DNA from: Nectonema munidae
Taxonomy: Eukaryota; Nematomorpha; Nectonematoida; Nectonematidae
Assembly: GCA_030549495.1 (NCBI GenBank)
Contig: JAUIRK010000948.1
Span: 18,659-82,658, forward strand
DNA length: 64,000 nt
Direction of reading: 5' to 3'
Part shown: one piece after another, positions 23,951 through 35,060 of the stretch
Numbering within the stretch: the stretch's first letter is position 1
Layout: every line of letters starts with the position of its first letter
Notes under the pieces: model-generated
The model's input: the letters and a program-made list of their open reading frames with translations, nothing else
Databases searched by the model: none
Told to the model about the DNA's origin: nothing
Program-made: the position numbers and the translations under genes

Positions 23951-26342
23951 CATTCAGAAGTATTTGAAGCAAGATAATTGTCAATCCTTTACCCCATCCA
24001 TGTTAAAGTACCTGAAAATTTCTTTTAGGCGAATAAAAATCTTTAAATGAGCATTCAGGTGGATTAGTTGTCGTTTTTGCGCTTCCCAGTTTGCCGATTC
24101 AGTTTCTTAATTTTTTGATTCGGAAATTGTTGATTTTTTAAAAAAATTCAAATTAATAGTTATTTATTTTCATTTAGTTGTAATTGAAATTATACGAAGA
24201 AATATTATCCAATTCACTAAATACTTAACTAACTAGAAAATGCGTAATTTTGAAGAGGCGCTTTATGAAAGGGGTATATTGGAATAACACTCTACATCTA
24301 TATATATATATATATGTACAGAAATTATTTTCCTTATGTCGACAAATAAAGAATTGACAGATTAGGATTCAAATTGGGAATAGCACAACTGAACTGGCCA
24401 AATTAGAAGCTACCAACTAAATGCCTCCTTCATCCAACCTTCTTGAGATTAGGTATATAAATATATATGCATGACCTTTTTTTAGAATCCATTTTTACGA
24501 GAAAGACTTCCTTCACTCAAAATTACTTTGACAGATTACCAATTTCAAACTTATCTGGTGAGTGTATACTGTATAGTGTATACCTTAATTGTTTTTTAAT
24601 ATACATTCCTATTTTCAAAAAGGTGGCAGAAATTTTATATCTATTCCAGAGCACATAATGCAAGAAATTGAAGAAATTCTTAACTCACGATTTCTTAATC
24701 ACACCTTTGAAACGCAAAAAGCTTTACAGAATTACCAAAATGTAATTTTTTTTTCAATATAAGAAACTCTTTTGTTCTTTTAGAGAGTCTCTTTCTGATT
24801 CTTCCAACAAATGAATAAGTGAGTTTTAAATAATCCAAGGCATATTTATCATTTTGCTCATAAAATTCATTATTTTTTATAAATAGTGAACATTTTTGTA
24901 CTTTTAATCGTTCGTTTCCTTTTTCCAACATCTTAATCTATCAAATAGTTTCTTTTTTGAGATACTATAATAAGAAATAGAAAAATAAACACTTAATATG
25001 CCTAATAAGTTTTCCTACGTTAACGGATAGTTATTTGCATAATGAATCCAGAAAAAATATTTGTTTAATAAATTCACCGAATTATTTCACAAAATTTATT
25101 TTATATCTGGATAAATAACTAAAACTAACTATTTGGTTATTGATTATTTTTTAATATAAAATAGTTTCCACCGTTTATATTCAATTTTTAGATATTAAAT
25201 TAAAAAATTGTACAGAAAAGGTAAATCGAAAAATTAAGACGTTTGCACAATCTGAGCAAATTTTTATTTTAATGTCTTTAGTCTGGTAACAAAAGACCCC
25301 ATCTTGCTAATGTTAAGAAAAGCGGCTGAAAATGTTCTATCAAATAAAAATAGATCTTTTTCTCACTAATTAGAGCTAGCTCGAGATATTGGATAATTCA
25401 ATTTTTACCATTTTCATATATCGGCATGAGAAAACATACACTTATTTATTCAAAGGCTAATTTAGTACTATGTCACATATATCAATAATGGATTTAAAAA
25501 AACTAAGCCTGTATTTCAATACCCTTTCAGATATAACATGTGCTCTTTTCTTAAAAGATTTCTACATTTTTTCAAATCAAAGGGACCACAGCCATTATGG
25601 AAAACAGACACTAATGATCGATTTAAAGGATCGTTTTTTAGATAATTTTCTGTATTTTATAAAAAAAATACTTTATCTTGGATATTAGGGTTTCGGAGCC
25701 AGAAAAAATTGTCTTGTTTCGGTGCAGAAATATTTTAGTCTCAGGTTCCGGCTTCAGCTCCTTCAACTTTTTTAATGATAAGATCTTTTAATGCAGAAAT
25801 AATGAATTGTGCTGGTAAAAGTTTTATTTTTACAACATTTATATTCTCATCTAATTTATTTTGAAGCTTTAGATGAAAATTTGAATAAATTATAGGAAAA
25901 ATAGAAATAGTAGTTCAGATTATCTTAGCAATTCCGTATATTTTATTTTTTGCAAAAAAATTTCAATTTTTCTTGAAATTCGGTTTAGATAGTTTTGACT
26001 ATATATCCTTCCGAAATAACCATGCATTTAAGTTGCCTGGAGCCATTCCACATAGGAGCCATATTTTTAATATTTAGTGGGTAACTTTCAAATCATATAA
26101 AAATAAATGCAATCAAAGCTAAGCATTGACGGCTAGTTAAACAACTAGCATACCAAGAATCTGATGAAGCTTAATAGCCGGCGCTGGTCTTTCACAGAGT
26201 GTAAGGCTAGTGATGATGATTAAATACAAACTACTTATAATAAAATACTTTTGTTTATAGAATAGAATAATAGAGTTTTTGTGGCTTTTAGAAATAAAGC
26301 GGATCAAGTTATGAATTAAGACAATAATATACAGAGATATAA
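23951..26342. other. noncoding DNA, no gene recognised
   Basis: A+T-rich stretch after the zinc-finger gene. A (TA)n run lies at about 24298-24314. Short open frames (24467, 24695, 25470) have low-complexity products with no family resemblance. A GATGATGAT-tailed block near 26100-26225 with GGCGCTGGTCTTTCACAG may be the end of a SINE-type repeat, unproven. Confidence 0.45.
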
Positions 26343-26791
26343 TACCGTATATAAGTCGACCCCGATTTAATATAGTTCAAGTCGACCTGAGTTTTAAAAA
26401 AGTAAGTTATGCTGTAAATAATAATAATAATAATCAGTTTTACGTCTGATCTCCTAGCAAGCTAGGTCTAGCAGGTTGCTACAAATATGAGATATGTTTT
26501 AGATTATTTTATTAATCACCTCTAATTTTCCCCATTTGCTATTCTGATTTAAAAATTTTTCCAAGTTATCTTTGGTATCCCCTTACATTTACCCATACTT
26601 TGCTCTATATACATACACTTTTGATTGACTATGGATACCATGAACAATAATAGTTGGAGTGGTACAGCCAAAAGAACCGGGCGTGTTTCATCAGTAGTTT
26701 TGTTTAAATATATTTTCGCATTTTGTGTTCAGTGTATAACTTAACGGTTATTTTAAAAGACAAAATTACCAAGGTCGACTTATACATCGGC
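26343..26791. mobile_element. MITE with TATAAGTCGACC inverted ends
   Basis: The left end CCGTATATAAGTCGACC and the right end GGTCGACTTATACATCGG are inverted repeats about 445 bp apart. Such ends occur in pogo/Tigger-type Tc1-mariner elements; the family assignment is inference. The interior has (AAT)n at about 26418 followed by TCTCCTAGCAAGCTAGG, possibly a second repeat inserted here. No transposase is visible. Confidence 0.6.
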
Positions 26792-27639
26792 ATGCACAGT
26801 AAATCCTTCCTTCCTTGTCCCAAAAGAAATTTGACAAAAGATCATTTTTCTCAATAAACAAAAAACCTATACTGACTTTGAGGTTAACTTTAGTAACCAA
26901 TTGATTATATGTCAGGAAATTGGAAAAAGCTTTACTTTTAATTTCAACAAAGCTCTCTTTTCTAATTCGACAATAAACTTTATATTTTAAGGATGAAGAA
27001 AGTCTCTGAAAATCAATTAAATGGAAAACATTGTCAACGCTTTAAACTCAGGAGAGAGGGTGAGTTGAAATGCTTTGTACAGAGAAGATATGAAGTGGAA
27101 AAGACAAGTTTAGCTTGAAAACAATATTTATCTTTTTTTTCACTTTCAAAAATAAATTTCGTCAAATTGATCTTGATTTTTAACGTAATCTTTCACCGCT
27201 CCATAGGTGATTCAAGCAGTTTGAATCAAATACTCATTTTCGAGTCTCAAATACAATATTCTCGCTGCCAACTTCAAAACCAATAATAAAAATATATTTA
27301 TAAATTTACTTTTTTCATAAGCTTAAAGATTGCTTATACACGTTATAGCTCAGCGTATCAATTTGCACATAAGTATATTCATCATTTCAATCAATTCGGT
27401 ATACAAAGATAAACGAAAATTCTCAGGAGTGAAATACGACAAATGTGTCTTGACATCTTTCCTCTTAGCTTTTTAAACGTCATTAGATTCAACCCTAAAT
27501 TCGACGTTTACATTTTAGCGTAACTTTCAAACGAGTTCATATTCTAGAAGAACTTTCTGTTTTAGAAGCTTCTATAAAGTGTCCCCCCCCCCCTATTTTT
27601 CTCAGATATTAATAAGTTTTTATAAATATTTTTAATGTT
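26792..27639. other. noncoding DNA, nothing recognised
   Basis: No gene or repeat boundary is supported. A run of 12-13 C residues occurs at about 27582. Confidence 0.45.
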
Positions 27640-27990
27640 TATTTCAAATATGCTGAATTCAGTAGTGATGTCCATTTTTTTTTATCAAAATCAATCAAAC
27701 CTGTCAAAAAATTGATTTACACCTATTATGACACCTACATATGATAGCTCATCTCAAAAAAGGAACTTTTTATCTAAATAATTATATAAAGTTTTTTACA
27801 CATATATACCCATTTTCAAGTACGCTATGTTTACTGCTAATATTCCTTTTTTTTTTTATGAAAATCAGTCAAACCTGACAAAAAACATATATATACCCAT
27901 TTTCAAATATGTAAAATTTAATAGTGATGTTCATTTTTATGAAATCAATTAAACCTGTCAAAAAAAATCGATTAAACCTGTATAGTTCAC
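27640..27990 (+). repeat. short irregular tandem repeat flanking composite repeat B
   Basis: Three imperfect units at about 27648, 27808 and 27898 share ATACCCATTTTCAA (or TTTCAAATATG), then a poly-T/ATGAAAATCA stretch and AAACCTGTCAAAAAA. Spacing is 160 then 90 bp, so units are partial or deleted. It lies immediately upstream of composite repeat copy B and may be part of that element's 5' region, but copy A lacks an equivalent. Confidence 0.5.
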
Positions 27991-28018
27991 TCAAAATATT
28001 TCATTTGTCAGTAAATTA

Positions 28019-30026
28019 TGTATCTCAATAGGACCTCCATCATTTTTCTACAAATTCATTATCGGCTCGTAGTCTCTACGTCATATCTTCTATACTTTAT
28101 GCAGTATGTAATTTTGCTATTCATTTTATGATGATCCTTTCTTGGTAACTCTTTTTTTGATTAGAAATTTATTTTCTTCAATGTATGTTTGAAAAAACTT
28201 TTTTAGGGATTTATTTTAACAGATTTTTTTCTCTCTAAGCATTCTGATTAAAGAATCTTCTTGATGATCTTAGGCTTTTTTTTATATCAGTATCGTGTAT
28301 TTTATTATCAGGTAATTATCAGACCTGGATATTTGTCAACCAATCTCAGTTCAAAGGTTTTTTCTGAGGAATCTTTCGCGATGTTCATTGTTCAATTACA
28401 AAATTCATCTAAAAGATACGCAAAAGGAAAAAGATGGACAAATTCAATTTAAATTAAAAATATCTTGTTAGTGACTAAATTCTCACATATTGGCATCTGT
28501 GCCATTTTGGATAAATCTGACCTAAATTTATATATTAATATTCTAAATTTTCAGATTTCCGACCCATCTTAGTTAATGATAATTGTAATCCTAGATGATA
28601 AGCTATAGATTAAATACCTTTCATTTGTAAAAGAGGAACTTCTTTTTCACAGTCAAAATCTTTTTTGAAGCACCTAATATTAGATCCCTTCCTAGTTCAT
28701 TAGAACATGGTAGATCCTCCATTTAGTAAAGATACATATATTTTTTTAATTAGTATTTCTTTTGATCATACGTTCGCTTTTCAATTAGTTTTCAGGTTGC
28801 TTCCTTCTCTCATACTAATCTTCAAAAGATTTTATAATAGGTTTTGTTTTTTTTTAAATAAATAAAGTATTATAAGCCAAAATTTTGAAAGAGATTTTAT
28901 TTTTCGAAAATATTTTTAAGACAGTATCAAGAAGTAAACCGCAAATCTGATTGAAGCTTTCAGATATTTTAAAAACATAAATGCCAAACCTGAGTCTAAA
29001 AATGAAACCAGCATCTTCCATTTGACATAAAAACAGATATTTTATTTAAATTTCAAAAATATTTCTGTAGCCATTAGAAGTAAATCCAACATTTGATTGA
29101 CACCTACAGACATTTTTAAACTTCTAAATGCAAAAACTGATCTTAGAAATAAAACTAGCATCGTTAATTTGCTATAAAAACATATATTTCATGTAAAATT
29201 AGAGAGAATATTTTGGAATATAGTTTTCAGACCTAAATCGCAAATTTGATTAACACTGACAGTAAAACTTCTAAATGCAAAATCTGAGTCGAGAAATGAA
29301 ACCAGCATGATCGATTTTGTATAAAAACAAATATTTTATGTAATTGAATGAATTAAAAGTAAACCGCAAATTTGATTAACACATAGTTATTTTCAAATCC
29401 TAAATGTAAAAAATAAGTCGAATGAAATCAGCAAAGCCAATTTGGTATAAAAACATATATTTCATGTAAAATTTGAAGGAATGTTTTTGGAAACAATTTT
29501 TAGAAGCAAACCCCAAATTTGATTAACACTTATAGGTATTTTCAAATCCTAAATGTAAAAAATAAGTCCAGAAATGAAACCAGCAAGGCTAATTTGGTAT
29601 AAAAACATATATTTCATGTAAAATTTGAAGGAATATTTTATTAGATATATTTCTCCTCAATCAAAATTTTTATTGACATTTTTTTAAAAAGTAGCCATGA
29701 TTATTGATAATTTAAATATATAAAGTCTTATGCGTTCAAAACTGTATATATAATTATAAAATGTCAAGGTAGTATATAATATAGACCCTAAGTTAAAAGG
29801 TTTACTACAGATATCAAAATTTTGCTTAAAAATTTAATTTTTTATTTTTATTGACTTTTTTGACATGAAAGGTTCATTCAACTACCATGAAAATGGTATC
29901 AAAAGATGCAGCTAGCGATTTTAGAAAAGTCACGAAATTTGAAGGGATATGATTCAGTCAATTTTGTACAATTAATTTTTTAGTGAAGGGAGAAGGCATT
30001 TTACGCCCCAGCACTAATAGGGTTAA
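28019..30026 (+). repeat. composite repeat copy B: unique 5' block, ~147-bp tandem array, 3' block
   Basis: Same order as copy A. The 5' block starts ATCTCAATAGGACCTCC and includes GGGATTTATTT, GATGATCTTAGG and TTTGTCAACCAATC. The array, about 28880-29640, has units marked by ACCAGCATGATCGATTTTG or similar at about 29010, 29155, 29303, 29430 and 29581 (mostly 127-151 bp apart). The 3' block has AATGGTATCAAAAGATGCAG and ends GCACTAATAGGGTTAA at 30026. There is no LINE insertion in this copy. Non-coding throughout; the 63-codon frame at 28261 is incidental. Confidence 0.7.
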
Positions 30027-31267
30027 GCCTTATTGAAGTGCTTTTCAAATTTAATAAAAGTTGAACCTTTGTAGAGTGGGCTTAGAAAATGAAATTGTCT
30101 GAGATAATGTAAGTTAAATACAAAATAAACTTCGAGAAGCAAAACTAATTATTCTTATTATTTTTTCCAGAACCAATATGAAGTAGTTTATAACAAATAG
30201 TAGAGCTGTTTTGGGCAACGCTTATTTCAATTATAAAAAATTATATAAAGAAAGAGCTGTGTATTCTTGGAGCCAAAAGTAAAAAATCTTTTAAAAGAAT
30301 TTTTAGGATTAACTAAAATTTTTAGCATGGAATTGGAAAACTAGAGCTTAGAAGCGATCATGGATTTTCGAACAGGAATTAGCACTGAAAAGACATAATC
30401 AATGCAATAAAATCCTAAATATGGGGTTCGTGTATTAAGATAAATTCGTTGATAAATACTTGACGCAGCAGTAAAATTTTTATGAAAATCATTTAAAATG
30501 ATGTGGTAAAAAACTCTAATTAGACCGAGAAATCCTAATATCACTTCATCTTTTCTTTTCTTATGACTTGTGTTCTTAGAGAGCCCTTTTGACACTCTTT
30601 GGTCTGGTTCATATTCCACTACTAGTTTATATAGCCCTACAAATGCCCATTTTTATAGAATATACTTCCGCTTTTCATCCACATTGAGAAGTGTTGATTT
30701 ATTGACAGTGATGTCCCATTAGAGCGTGAGGGGAGTGGGTAAGAGTCCTGATTGCTAATCTCTAATAGCAAATCCTAATTGCGAAAACCGAGTCTACAAA
30801 ATCAGGATTCTGCAATGTATCATGTTAAGGATTCGACATTCATCTTCTTCAACTCCTGATTTTCTTCCACATTTGCCCCTCTTCCCGATTTGACTGACGT
30901 TAAAACGAACTTTTTATTTATGAAGTTTACAGCAGCAACGCTTGGATAGTAAATTTCACAAGTCGTGCGCACACCCTTCCCTTTTGAAGCAACTAGTTTA
31001 TAGTGATGTGATACGTTTCCTAAATCAGAAAACGGTAAGATGATGCCGAAGGAACAGAAGAATGGACGAGGGAAAACAAATAGTGTTAAATGGATTAGAA
31101 CATTCTTTATCAGTACATAATTATCTGCAGTACATAGTGAGATATAAGGCAATGTTTGATAACTCAGTTCTTATTATTGGGAAATGATTGCTCTTACAAT
31201 CTGTCTGAGTAAATATAGCCATTTCAATTGTTTTATTAATATCTGGTCATTATGTAAGAAAAAAATA
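30027..31267. other. noncoding DNA, no gene recognised
   Basis: Two moderate open frames on the minus strand (30341-30619 and 30820-31152) show no family resemblance or splice-site support. A GTAAGATGATGCCGAAGGAAC stretch, in part ATG-initiated on the plus strand at about 31040, was considered and not credited. Confidence 0.4.
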
Positions 31268-31412
31268 ATTTAGTAGGAAGGAAATTGTATTTTTGCTTAT
31301 TTTGTAGGAAAAATCTGTATTTTTTACAACTTTGTAGGAAAAAATCTGTATTTTTCCTTATTTTGTAGGAAAAAAATCTGTATTTTTATTTATTTTCTTC
31401 CTACTTTAGAAA
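31268..31412. repeat. short tandem repeat bounded by inverted ends
   Basis: About four units of 35-45 bp share TTTGTAGGAAAAAATCTGTA and a T-rich half. AGTAGGAAG begins the block and CTTCCTACTTT closes it in inverse orientation, suggesting a small foldback element that expanded internally. Confidence 0.5.
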
Positions 31413-31869
31413 AATGACTGATTTTTTTCCTCGACTTTCGGTCGACGCAAACTTGGAAATTATCTGCCTCAGACGTAATCACAAATCCTTGGTAGTGGTC
31501 TATTACTAACTCACTCCATACTTCTGCCAACACTTCGTCCGCTCACTAAAGTCACGTTACTCCAGTTCCACATTTACTGTTCGTTTCTGAGAATAAAAAT
31601 GGTTACAGAAAGAATCATAAGCAAAGACTAAACTAAAATGGCTTTGACCATTGGTCGTTTTACTCAATTAAGGCTGACATGACGATGTCATAATGAGTTA
31701 ATATAAAAAGGGCATCAAACTAAATTTTTTGAAATGCTTAGTGAAATAAAAATAAGCCTTTGAAAATAGGGTGTAAAAGAACAGTTTACAAAAATTGAAG
31801 AATGGAACAACCAATATCATTTGCTAATAAGATTATAGTATTCTTATTAATCTTAAAAGTATGATATAC

Positions 31870-32112
31870 TACAGTCAACCCCTGCTTATTCGCGGTTTCA
31901 GTCATTCGCCAATTAGCACTACCAATTAATAGGTAATCGGCTAAAGTTCTTATCGGTGCATTGCTACTTTCGATCTTACACTTAGACAATACATGTCCTA
32001 CGGACGATCTCTATATTGCTTTTGTGGAACCAACTGGTTCATAGCAGTGCCTTTCCATAAATGAGGAAAACTGTGAGTAATTTTGTATGCCTTGACATCT
32101 AGGTCCACTGTA
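31870..32112. mobile_element. Tigger/pogo-like MITE
   Basis: The left end TACAGTCAACCCCTGCTTAT, followed by TCGCGG, matches the familiar Tigger/pogo-type terminus. The right end GTCCACTGTA is its imperfect inverted partner. TA flanks both ends. The length is 243 bp and there is no transposase. Confidence 0.65.
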
Positions 32113-32340
32113 TCTGGAAGAAATTGTATCGTTATTTATACATTCTTTATCAGTGCATTATCTAATATTTAATTATTTAGAATCCAGGGGTTCTCAAATC
32201 CATGTTGAGCACATGTGTGCGGTAGTGGCTTTATTTTTGTGAACTGAAAGCATAGATGTTGATGTATCTATTTGTATTCAAAATATTAGTCCTTTGACAG
32301 AAAATGGTGTAAGCATTATTGAAGAAATAATAAGTCAAAA

Positions 32341-32470
32341 CAGAAGCGCACATCCTTAAAATTTGAGGAGGAGCGAACTTTTTTTTAATTTTCAAAATTA
32401 TAAAAGAATTTGTCAAATGAACACACTACCATTATTGCCTGAGATTATACTTGCACGCTAAGCTCCCAAT
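32341..32470 (+). repeat. dispersed repeat end, inverted partner at 46440-46565
   Basis: CAGAAGCGCACATCCTTAAA starts a block that reappears in reverse complement ending at 46565 (GGATGTGCGCCTCTG). Shared parts include AGCGAACTTTTTTTTAATTT-like sequence and CAAATGAACACACTA. The CAG start suggests a hAT-type terminus. A third similar start, CAGGGGCGCACATCT, lies at about 39762. Confidence 0.55.
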
Positions 32471-32523
32471 CCCACCATAACATGGATAATTACACAAATT
32501 TTATCAAGTCCATCACTACCTTC

Positions 32524-33930
32524 TAGAAAGAAAGAAAGATTTATTCATACAATTATAAAAAAAAGAACAGTTCGTGACATCAGCAAGACAAAATGTTTAC
32601 AAATTTAAATAGAATAGACAATATATTTTCAATATAGATTTTTTTTTAAGGGAAATATTCAAAAAGGCCTTAAGGCCGCTGATATGAATAAAACCCATAC
32701 ACATTTATAAAAGTGTACGTAAGATTTGGTAATGAACGAGAACAAAGCTGGCACAAAAGAAATAATCATGAACGCAAGAGGATAAAGAAAAGTATCAAAA
32801 AGCATGACAAGAAACATGAAGAGAAAATTTGTATATATAATAAATATTTCGTTAACAAATTATGAATATAGACAAGAGTAAAAACAAATAATGGAATATG
32901 ATAAGAAAACATATGTATTGTATATTATATAAGCTAAAAGACCATGAAATAAGAAATAAGTAATAAAATACATAAAACAAATGGAGAAATAAAATACAAA
33001 ACTTGTACAAGCTAAGAATTTAGTTGATATTTACACACATAACATTACGTAGAATGACAAATAAATTCATAATTTTCATGAGAAGTTTTTTTATTCTATT
33101 TTTACAAACACTTATTTTAAGAACGATACAATCAGTGTCAATTAAAAAAGAGTTGTAGTTAAGAGATCATTTGTATTTTAAAGTTTGTTTCGATAGTTTA
33201 TTGTAATATAAGGGAAATGACAGATGAAAATTATACTGAACTTCGTTATTATAAGTAATAAAATCATCAAACATGGGTGGTAAAAATCGATTTAATATTT
33301 TATAAGTGAGTATAGATAAATTGTACACATATAAGTCGGTTACCTTGAGTGAGTTTAACCTTACAAAAAATTGATCAGTGTGGGATAGAAAATGGCCACC
33401 ACATACGTACCGTATAATTCTTTTTTGTGTTAACAGAAGGGAATTAAGGTTTTTATGACCCCAAAGAACTATACAATAGTTCAAATGTGGAAGGAAAAAA
33501 CTATTGTATAACAAAAGCTTTATATTAGTAGGAAACAAAGATTTGTTATGTCTAAGTATTCCAATATTCCTGGAGAGAATCGCATTAATATGAGATATAT
33601 GTTGATTCCAGTTAAGTCTACAATCAATAATAACCCCCAGATTTTTGAAGCTCTCAACGATTTCAAAGTTAAATTCATCTTTTATAATTTTCCTAGAAGA
33701 TATACCAAAAATTATAGCTTTCGATTTGGATTAGTTCAAATGCATATTGTTTTCATCACACCATTTGAAAATAGGAACAAGATCCTTTTTAAAAAAATTC
33801 ATAGTTAATGGAGGGTTAGCCAAAGAAAATGGAACACTTTCTGTGATTTTCAAACTTGAGTCCGAGGTGAGTTCAATGGATACCAAGAAGCGATCACTGA
33901 GTGGATCGTTTTGCGGTACTGCACTCATAA
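32524..33930 (-). mobile_element. 5'-truncated CR1/Jockey-group LINE
   Basis: The minus strand encodes the C-terminal half of a non-LTR reverse transcriptase. The pieces are FFKKDLVPIFKWCDENNMHLN, one in-frame stop, SKSKAIIFG, then SFKNLGVIIDCRLNWNQHIS and LLLYNSFFLPHLNYCIVLWG, ending about 33167. The LGV..D..L.W..HI and PHLNYCI..WG blocks are characteristic of the CR1/Jockey group. A 3' untranslated region of about 0.6 kb follows to a short AAAGAAAGAAAGA tail at 32524-32540 (plus-strand letters). Upstream of about 33850 the frame no longer matches the reverse transcriptase, so the 5' end is truncated or rearranged. Confidence 0.85.
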
Positions 33931-35060
33931 TGGGTCATTTGCGAATAAATAATTTAGTCTTTGAATTGATTTAAATTATTTCTACTTTTTATTGCCTTCC
34001 AGGCCTGATTTTATAGATGTAAATGTGTATTTTTCTTAAAATCCTTAAAAAAAAGAAATATGAAGACTCATACTTGAATTTTGGTTTTATTGCTCTGGTG
34101 GGGAAGAGAGAGACCTAAATATCTTTTGTGTTTTGAAGTGTTAGCATCCACTTTTCTAAAGCCCGGTAAATGAAGCACTCGAGTTAAGCAAACAAAGCTA
34201 TTGACAATTTTAAATGTCAAACAGAACGATTGCACAAATCCAGATGTAATAACATAGAAATGGTTTCGCAAAATATCAAGTGTGGTTTGAAAGCCTTCTA
34301 TGAAGTTTCAAAAAAACTCCACAATAAAAAACAGTTGCTTTATATTACCATGCTGCAAAGGTATCCTATTGAATGTACTAAGTTACAAACTTGAAAAGTT
34401 CAAGCATATCTTCCTATCAAACGATACCGTTAAAAGGCTAATACGAGAGAATAGTTATATTGAGAAATAAGTTTAAGTTTAACTTTAGATATTTAAGAAA
34501 TAAGAGAAGGCTGGGAAGTGAATAAAATTTATTCAAAATAATTTAATTTTTTTTTTAAATCAAATTTATTATTAGGGACATTTCAGAAATGATGACAACC
34601 AATTTTTGGTTATTTTTCGACTCCCCTTATCAAAAAGAAATATTTTTTAGAGTAAAAAATTATTGATATTGGTTTAAAGCAACAATAAACTATTTTATCT
34701 AATTGACAAAAAAATATAATCACTATTTAAAAATAAAAGCAGATAAATTTTGCCTCTGAATATATTGATTTAAATTTGCCTTATGGGCGAATTGTCCTTA
34801 TACTTTAAAAATTATTTATAGCAAAAGGTAATAATATTTTTGAACAAAAATTAAATAAATACTAAAGTAACTAAGAATATGTTCTTAAGCGGGGAAACAC
34901 CCTCATTGAAATTTGCTTGTCAAGTTTGACTTCTCTATGAGTTTCCTTGTTAAATGTAAATCCCTAGATATATTGTTTCTTTAGATTACTTACAACTTCT
35001 ATAATATAACATTTTAATTTTTATTAAGAAATATAAACAGAAATAAATTTAAACTATAAT
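33931..35060. other. noncoding DNA downstream of La
   Basis: A+T-rich; no gene is supported. A 67-codon frame at 34068-34271 (minus) has no recognisable family. Confidence 0.45.

Noticed and set aside
26100-26225. Hammerhead ribozyme (CTGATGA motif)
   Set aside because: The required GAAA core and flanking stems could not be found around CTGATGA.
31040-31120. Plus-strand ATG with a basic N-terminus (MMPKEQKNGRGK)
   Set aside because: Only 26 codons long; no convincing donor or family match, and it overlaps a longer meaningless minus-strand frame.
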